DNA of 6,488 bases, taken from positions 1-6,488 of the forward strand of contig JAGAKC010000330.1 in NCBI GenBank assembly GCA_017848155.1, written 5' to 3'. A program made the position numbers and the translations under genes. The DNA is from Oscillospiraceae bacterium (GTDB lineage Bacteria; Bacillota; Clostridia; Oscillospirales; Ruminococcaceae). Below are positions 1 to 4,163 of the stretch, one piece after another. Position 1 is the stretch's first letter. Each line of letters starts with the position of its first letter. The notes beneath the pieces were generated by a model. The model ran no database searches, was not told the DNA's origin, and was given only the letters and a program-made list of their open reading frames with translations.

Positions 1-35
1 GAAAAAAACCGCAGAAGGGCACTATGCTCGGTTGA
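1..35 (+). CDS. fmt: Probable C-terminal end of methionyl-tRNA formyltransferase (partial)
   Basis: Three forward frames are open at the left edge. The one with codons beginning at base 3 reads KKPQKGTMLG and stops with TGA at 33-35. Fmt proteins of Firmicutes often end in a short GTxLG-like tail, and fmt is commonly found just before a YugP-type peptidase and rsmB, so this frame is the best candidate. Only ten codons are visible, so the assignment rests on a short tail plus expected gene order. The other two frames stop at 38-40 and 49-51 and have no recognisable ending. If correct, the gap to the next start codon is 17 bases, which fits an operon. Confidence 0.35.
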   Translation, partial: KKPQKGTMLG

Positions 36-52
36 TGTGAAAGGAAGATAGT

Positions 53-817
53 ATGTCACAGGCGTTACTGTTTTTATGCGCAGTGAGCGGCAATGATGGC
101 TTTCGTCACTCTATGCGCAGCACCTCGAGATTTCTCGGAAACGAGTATCTGATAACATATGTACTGTGTATAGCGGCGTTCATTTTTGCGCTGATATGCT
201 CGGCAAGGGTGAAGTCCACCTATGCAAAATACAGCAGGATAAACAGCAGGCGGCATCTCGCCGCATGGCAGGTGGCAAGGCAGATACTCGACAACAACGG
301 TCTTTACGATGTGACGATAGTGCACATCAGCGGCCATCTGACCGACAATTTCAATCCGAAAACAAAGGTAGTTTCGCTGTCCGACAGCGTATACGACAGC
401 ACCTCGCTCGCTGCGATAGGGGTTGCGGCGCACGAGTGCGGTCACGCTATCCAGCATGAAAAGGGATATGTGCCGATAAAGGTGCGCTCCGCTTTCGTGC
501 CGCTGGCACAGCTTGGCTCAAGCGCTTATTTGTTTATTTTCTTTATCGGTCTTATCATGAACAACGACCTGCTGGTGAATATCGGCATCATCCTTTTCGC
601 TTTCGTGGTGCTGTTTCAGCTGGTGACGCTCCCTGTGGAGTTCAATGCAAGCTCCCGTGCCATGAAAACACTGGAAAGAGAGCTGATACTGGAGCGTGAC
701 GAGCTGTCCCCCGCACGAAAGACGCTCAATGCGGCTGCCATGACCTATGTGGCGAGCCTTGTGGTGTCGATAACACAGCTGTTAAGGCTGCTTGCAAGGG
801 CAAGGAGCAGACGATAA
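53..817 (+). CDS. yugP: Membrane zinc metallopeptidase, YugP family
   Basis: The 254-residue protein is a membrane-anchored zinc-dependent peptidase of the YugP/Zn_peptidase_2 family; its substrates are not established. The zinc motif is HECGH at residues 127-131 (context AAHECGHAIQHE), with E128 as the likely catalytic base. A conserved LPVEFNAS segment at 193-200 probably supplies a third ligand through E196. Other family blocks are SARVKSTYAKYS (50-61) and LTDNFNPKTKVVSLSDSVY (96-114). Hydrophobic segments lie at about 32-51, 155-169, 173-193 and 228-247, followed by a basic end (RARSRR). The start at 53 is chosen because AAGGAAG at 41-47 sits five bases upstream. It gives an N-terminus longer than I expect for the family, whose members usually begin close to the first membrane segment. 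A start at M21 (base 113) has no obvious ribosome site. The family call is firm; the role in this operon is unknown. Confidence 0.9.
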   Translation: MSQALLFLCAVSGNDGFRHSMRSTSRFLGNEYLITYVLCIAAFIFALICSARVKSTYAKYSRINSRRHLAAWQVARQILDNNGLYDVTIVHISGHLTDNFNPKTKVVSLSDSVYDSTSLAAIGVAAHECGHAIQHEKGYVPIKVRSAFVPLAQLGSSAYLFIFFIGLIMNNDLLVNIGIILFAFVVLFQLVTLPVEFNASSRAMKTLERELILERDELSPARKTLNAAAMTYVASLVVSITQLLRLLARARSRR

Positions 818-826
818 TACTTCTTG

Positions 827-833
827 AAAGGAA
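827..833 (+). promoter_or_regulatory. Ribosome binding site that sets the rsmB start
   Basis: AAAGGAA lies eight bases before the ATG at 842, which is ideal Shine-Dalgarno spacing. The same frame also opens at a TTG at 824, but that codon is immediately upstream of the Shine-Dalgarno sequence itself and would add only MKGTDN, which is not part of the conserved protein. The start at 842 is therefore preferred. Confidence 0.8.
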
Positions 834-841
834 CTGACAAC

Positions 842-2161
842 ATGGCGGACGCACGACTTACGGCGGTGAAGATGCTGCTTAAGATGGAGGACAGCGACTC
901 CTACTCAAATATACTTCTTGACAACGTCCTGTCCGAGGCAGGTCTTTCCGACAGGGACAAGGCATTCGCTGCGGCGCTGTTTTACGGAGTTACCGAGCGG
1001 CGCATGACCCTTGACTACATCATAGCGCAGAATTCAAAGATACCCTTTGAAAAGCTGGACAGGGCGGCGGTGGAGATACTTCGTGCAGGTCTGTATCAGC
1101 TGCTCTATATGTCAAACGTCCCCGAAAGCGCTGCCGTAAACGAGAGCGTGAAGCTGTGCAAGAAGCTGAAAGTATTCTCCGCACAGGGCTTCGTAAACGG
1201 CATGCTGCGCAGCTTTGTACGAAACGGAAAGAAGATAAGCTACCTTGGTCTTGACAGGGCGGACAGGCTTTCCATCGAGTACTCCTGCCCGAAATGGCTG
1301 GTGGAGAAATGGATAGAGGAATACGACGTGGAGCGCACTCTTAAGGCGCTTAAGGCGTCTGTGGGAAAGCCGCCCGTGTACGCAAGGGTCAATACCTTAA
1401 AGACCACCGCTGACAAGCTGATAGCGGAGCTTTCAAAGGACAGGATATCCGCAAAGAAGTACATGGGACTTGATGACTGCGTGGTGCTGGAAAAGACGGG
1501 CGATATCGAAAGCTCCAAAGCATTCAGGGCAGGTCTTTTCCATGTGCAGGATATCTCGTCGCAGCTGTGCTGCCTTACGCTGCGCCCCGTGGTGAACGAA
1601 ACTGTGATAGACATGTGCGCAGCTCCCGGCGGAAAGAGCTTTACCATGGCGGAGCTTATGGGCAACAACGGCACGCTGCACAGTCTTGACCTGCACGATA
1701 TGCGTGTGGGTCTTATCGAGGACGGCGCAGAGCGTCTGGGCATCCGCATAATAAAGGCGCAGCAGAACGACGCCACAAGGTATAATCCCGAGCTTCCGCA
1801 GGCTGACAGAGTGCTTTGCGATGTTCCCTGCTCGGGGTTGGGCGTCATCCGCCGCAAGCCTGAGATAAAATATAAAGACCCTGCGGAGTTTGAGGGACTT
1901 CCCGAGATCCAGCGCAGGATACTTGAAACTGCATGCAAATACGTAAAGGTTGGCGGTACGCTGGTGTACTCCACCTGTACCTTGAGCCGTGCGGAGAACG
2001 ACGATGTGGTGGACGCTTTCGCACAGGTGCACCCCGAGTTCTCTCCCATCGTGCAGACCGTACCCTATGCGGGAGCGGAGAACAGCTTCAAGCGCAGCTA
2101 CTTCCCCGATGAGAACGGCGGCGACGGATTCTTTACAGCGTCATTCAGGAGAATAAAGTAA
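842..2161 (+). CDS. rsmB: 16S rRNA (cytosine(967)-C5)-methyltransferase RsmB
   Basis: This 439-residue enzyme (residue numbers from the ATG at 842) transfers a methyl group from S-adenosylmethionine to C5 of cytosine 967 (E. coli numbering) of 16S rRNA. Residues about 2-130 form the NusB-like RNA-binding domain typical of RsmB. The Rossmann methyltransferase domain follows, entered by VQDISSQL at 235-242. The SAM-binding loop is DMCAAPGGKS starting at D257. Motif IV is DVPCSG at 327-332, with C330 as the cysteine that aids product release. Motif VI is STCT, with C379 as the expected catalytic nucleophile. The conserved ending DGFFTASFRR is present. Length is normal for RsmB and both cysteines are intact, so the enzyme should be active. 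The start is 24 bases after the peptidase stop, and rlmN begins on the base after this stop codon, so translation is probably coupled. Confidence 0.96.
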   Translation: MADARLTAVKMLLKMEDSDSYSNILLDNVLSEAGLSDRDKAFAAALFYGVTERRMTLDYIIAQNSKIPFEKLDRAAVEILRAGLYQLLYMSNVPESAAVNESVKLCKKLKVFSAQGFVNGMLRSFVRNGKKISYLGLDRADRLSIEYSCPKWLVEKWIEEYDVERTLKALKASVGKPPVYARVNTLKTTADKLIAELSKDRISAKKYMGLDDCVVLEKTGDIESSKAFRAGLFHVQDISSQLCCLTLRPVVNETVIDMCAAPGGKSFTMAELMGNNGTLHSLDLHDMRVGLIEDGAERLGIRIIKAQQNDATRYNPELPQADRVLCDVPCSGLGVIRRKPEIKYKDPAEFEGLPEIQRRILETACKYVKVGGTLVYSTCTLSRAENDDVVDAFAQVHPEFSPIVQTVPYAGAENSFKRSYFPDENGGDGFFTASFRRIK

Positions 2162-3220
2162 ATGGAACAGCAAAAGATAGACATTCTGTCCCTCTCAAAG
2201 GAGGAGCTTACGGCGGAGCTTGTCGCAATGGGCGAAAAGGCTTTCCGTGCAAAGCAGATATACGAGTGGCTGCATGTCAAAAAGGTCAGTGATTTTTCTC
2301 AGATGAGCAATATTTCTGCACAACTGAGAGATGAGCTTGAAAGAAAATTTTGTCTAAAATCACTAATTATTAAAAAAAGACTTGTATCGGACATAGATAA
2401 TACGGTAAAATACTTATATGGTCTGCCTGACGGTGAGTCGGTGGAAACAGTGCTTATGGAATACAAGCACGGCAACAGCCTTTGCATCTCCACTCAGGTT
2501 GGCTGCAGGATGGGCTGCCGCTTCTGTGCGTCTACCATCGCAGGCTTCGTGCGGCATCTGCTGCCGTCGGAGATGCTGCTTCAGATATACGAAACAGAGC
2601 GTGACAGCGGTCGCCGTGTGGACAGCATAGTGCTTATGGGCATAGGTGAGCCGCTGGATAACTTCGACAATGTTATGAAGTTCCTTTCGCTGCTCAATTC
2701 CGAGGGCGAGGGCATGAGCCTGCGCCATATCTCCCTTTCCACCTGCGGCATAGTGGACAGGATATACGAGCTTGCCGAGATGAAAACAGGTCTTACGCTG
2801 TCCATCTCGCTTCATGCTGCGACAGATGAAAAGCGCAGCTCCATAATGCCGATAAACAAAAAGTACGATCTTGAACAGCTTATGACAGCCTGCCGTCACT
2901 ATTTCAAAAAGACGGGCAGGAGGATAAGCTTTGAATACTCCCTTATCGAGGGAGTCAATGATACGGAGCAGTCCGCAAACGAGCTTATAAAGCTGCTTAA
3001 AGGAATGCTCTGCCATGTGAATCTTATCCCGATAAACGAGATACGTGAGCGTGACTTCAGAAAGAGCCGCTTCGTGGAGCGTTTCCGGAAGCGTCTTACC
3101 GACGCAGGGATAAATGCGACGGTGCGGCGCACCCTCGGCGCAGATATCAATGCGGCGTGCGGACAGCTGCGCAGGGAGGATAAGGAGCACGTAAAGTCAC
3201 AAGAGGCGGTGAGCGAATGA
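2162..3220 (+). CDS. rlmN: 23S rRNA (adenine(2503)-C2)-methyltransferase RlmN
   Basis: This 352-residue radical-SAM enzyme makes 2-methyladenosine at A2503 of 23S rRNA in the peptidyl-transferase centre, and in known members also at A37 of some tRNAs. The 4Fe-4S motif is CRMGCRFC, with C115, C119 and C122. C108 (in LCISTQVGC) matches the resolving cysteine of E. coli RlmN, and C333 (in DINAACGQL) matches the cysteine that is methylated during catalysis. The SAM-contacting MGIGEPLDN is at 159-167, and SLHA at 216-219 is also typical. All known catalytic residues are present and the length is standard. AGGAGA at 2147-2152 lies nine bases before the ATG. The ATG directly follows the rsmB stop and the 3' end overlaps the phosphatase by four bases. 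RlmN is preferred over the resistance enzyme Cfr because of the operon context and overall sequence. Codons about 41-86 lie in an unusually AT-rich stretch. Confidence 0.96.
   Translation: MEQQKIDILSLSKEELTAELVAMGEKAFRAKQIYEWLHVKKVSDFSQMSNISAQLRDELERKFCLKSLIIKKRLVSDIDNTVKYLYGLPDGESVETVLMEYKHGNSLCISTQVGCRMGCRFCASTIAGFVRHLLPSEMLLQIYETERDSGRRVDSIVLMGIGEPLDNFDNVMKFLSLLNSEGEGMSLRHISLSTCGIVDRIYELAEMKTGLTLSISLHAATDEKRSSIMPINKKYDLEQLMTACRHYFKKTGRRISFEYSLIEGVNDTEQSANELIKLLKGMLCHVNLIPINEIRERDFRKSRFVERFRKRLTDAGINATVRRTLGADINAACGQLRREDKEHVKSQEAVSE
2284..2420 (+). other. AT-rich island inside rlmN
   Basis: By hand count, bases 2281-2420 contain 41 G/C out of 140 (29%), and 2341-2420 only 18 of 80. The flanks are 30 of 60 (2221-2280) and 33 of 60 (2421-2480). 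The reading frame is intact and the protein keeps RlmN family motifs (NTVKYLYGLPDGESVETVLM), but codons shift to AAA, ATT, CTA, TTA and AAT, unlike neighbouring genes. The edges are approximate. Possible causes are a recombined segment from an AT-richer relative, selection for weak RNA structure, or chance drift. Confidence 0.75.
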
Positions 3221-3957
3221 AGGTATACAGCAAAACAGATATAGGACTTCAGCGTGAGGAGAATCAGGACACCGTATGGGCAGAGATGCTGGGTGAGAAT
3301 GCATGCGCTGCGGTGCTGTGCGACGGCATGGGCGGCGAGCGCTCGGGCGGTCTTGCAAGTCAGATGGCGGTGGACATAATCTCCAAAAGGATAAAGGAGA
3401 GCTTCTCCGACATGATGAACAGAAATTCCGTAAGGAATCTGCTCATCACGGCGGTCATCGCCGCAAACAGCATCGTGTACGAAACTGCACAGAAAGAGGC
3501 TGACAGGTCGGTGATGGGCACCACATGCGTTGCTGCGATCGTTTTCGGCGGCTGTGCGTACATAGTGAATGTCGGCGACAGCCGTGCATATCACCTTTTC
3601 ACCTCGGACGAGGATGAGTGCATCCGTCAGATAACCCGTGACCACTCCCACGTGAGAGAGCTTATCGAGCGCGGCGAGATAACCGAGGAGGAGGCAAAGA
3701 CTCATCCCAAGAGGAACAAGATAACCCGTGCCATCGGCGCTGACAGCAACGTAACTCCCGATTACTTCGAGCTTGATATCAGCGACGGGGATAAGCTGCT
3801 GCTGTGCTCTGACGGGCTTACGTCCTACGGTGACGATATGGATATACTTGATATCTGCTTCGAGGTGCCGTGTGAGGAGCTTGCGGACGCACTTGTAAGA
3901 TACGCAAACAACAACGGCGGTCACGACAATGTTTCCGTTGTGATAGTGGATGTGTGA
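3217..3957 (+). CDS. prpC: PP2C-family Ser/Thr protein phosphatase (Stp/PrpC type)
   Basis: This 246-residue cytoplasmic metal-dependent phosphatase should remove phosphates from Ser/Thr residues added by the PASTA kinase encoded next, including the kinase itself. PP2C motifs appear in order: REENQD at 13-18, DGMGG at 36-40 (D36 is a metal ligand), GTT at 101-103, GDSR at 120-123, ITRDHS at 139-144, CSDGL at 197-201 (D199 is a metal ligand) and GGHDNVS at 234-240 (D237 is a metal ligand). Length matches bacterial Stp/PrpC (about 240-260). There is no membrane segment or extra domain. The ATG at 3217 overlaps the rlmN TGA as ATGA, so translational coupling is likely; the only ribosome site is a weak GAGG at 3203-3206. 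The usual partner kinase follows after 206 bases rather than overlapping, and has its own promoter. The family assignment is firm; pairing with the downstream kinase is inferred from context. Confidence 0.95.
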   Translation: MKVYSKTDIGLQREENQDTVWAEMLGENACAAVLCDGMGGERSGGLASQMAVDIISKRIKESFSDMMNRNSVRNLLITAVIAANSIVYETAQKEADRSVMGTTCVAAIVFGGCAYIVNVGDSRAYHLFTSDEDECIRQITRDHSHVRELIERGEITEEEAKTHPKRNKITRAIGADSNVTPDYFELDISDGDKLLLCSDGLTSYGDDMDILDICFEVPCEELADALVRYANNNGGHDNVSVVIVDV

Positions 3958-4004
3958 GATAGGGCGGAAGTCGGTAACAGAATGGTTACAACAGGCGTAA
4001 AATC

Positions 4005-4021
4005 TTTACAATTTGTTTACA
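4005..4021 (-). promoter_or_regulatory. Candidate response-regulator operator (WalR- or PhoP-like direct repeat)
   Basis: The + strand shows TTTACA (4005-4010), five bases, then TTTACA (4016-4021); the match extends to TTTACAAT in both copies. The period is 11 bases, about one helical turn, as expected for a dimer of an OmpR/PhoB-family regulator. Read on the minus strand it is TGTAAA-N5-TGTAAA, fitting the published WalR consensus TGTWAH-N5-TGTWAH. Read forward it resembles the Bacillus PhoP box. It ends 15 bases before the -35 of the prkC promoter, a position suited to activation. The regulator is not visible here, so its identity is inference. Confidence 0.4.
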
Positions 4022-4036
4022 ATCCTGCCTAATCGG

Positions 4037-4065
4037 TTGACAAAAGCCGCAATGCATGATACTAT
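4037..4065 (+). promoter_or_regulatory. Sigma-A-type promoter of prkC with extended -10
   Basis: A perfect -35 TTGACA (4037-4042) is followed by a 17-base spacer and -10 TACTAT (4060-4065), which matches TATAAT at four of six positions. TG at 4057-4058, one base before the -10, makes it an extended -10 element. Transcription would start near 4071-4073, giving a leader of about 90 bases. This is the only strong promoter seen in the window and it gives prkC expression independent of the upstream operon. Confidence 0.8.
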
Positions 4066-4099
4066 TATTTGTGTAGGATAAATATTCGTTTTTATAGGT

Positions 4100-4126
4100 C
4101 GCAGGCGCTTCCATACGGCGCAGGCG
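4100..4126 (+). repeat. Short direct repeat in the prkC leader
   Basis: CGCAGGCG occurs at 4100-4107 and again at 4119-4126, 19 bases apart, within the predicted untranslated leader. The second copy falls in the loop of the hairpin described for 4109-4147. No function is assigned. Two 8-base G/C-rich copies this close are unlikely but not impossible by chance. Confidence 0.5.
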
Positions 4127-4147
4127 TGATACATATATCGTATGGAG
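4109..4147 (+). promoter_or_regulatory. Leader hairpin overlapping the upstream ribosome-site candidate of prkC
   Basis: TTCCATACG (4109-4117) can pair with CGTATGGAG (4139-4147): eight Watson-Crick pairs plus one terminal G-U, with a 21-base loop. The 3' arm contains GGAG (4144-4147). The other purine-rich stretch, GGAAGA (4155-4160), is only three bases from the ATG at 4164, closer than usual. The stem may therefore affect ribosome access to prkC. There is no U-run, so it is not an intrinsic terminator. The pairing is seen in the sequence; the regulatory role is a guess. Confidence 0.4.
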
Positions 4148-4163
4148 AAATGGCGGAAGATCA

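Noticed and set aside
824..841. TTG at 824 as the rsmB start
   Set aside because: It precedes and includes the Shine-Dalgarno AAAGGAA and adds six unconserved residues; the ATG at 842 is correctly spaced.
1240..2049. A 269-codon minus-strand open frame opposite rsmB
   Set aside because: It is compositionally odd (Ser/Arg-rich), has no family motif, and lies opposite the conserved methyltransferase core, so it is a shadow of the coding strand.
2162..3220. rlmN being the antibiotic-resistance paralog Cfr
   Set aside because: Gene context (rsmB-rlmN-phosphatase), length and conserved blocks fit the housekeeping RlmN; there are no mobile-element signs nearby.
2899..3924. A 341-codon open frame on the minus strand across rlmN and the phosphatase
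   Set aside because: It lies opposite two clearly real genes, has no recognisable domain, and is a by-product of their codon bias.
3958..4036. Intrinsic terminator after the phosphatase gene
   Set aside because: Only short AT-rich dyads (GTAAC/GTTAC, GTAAA/TTTAC) are present, with no stable G/C-rich stem followed by a U-run.
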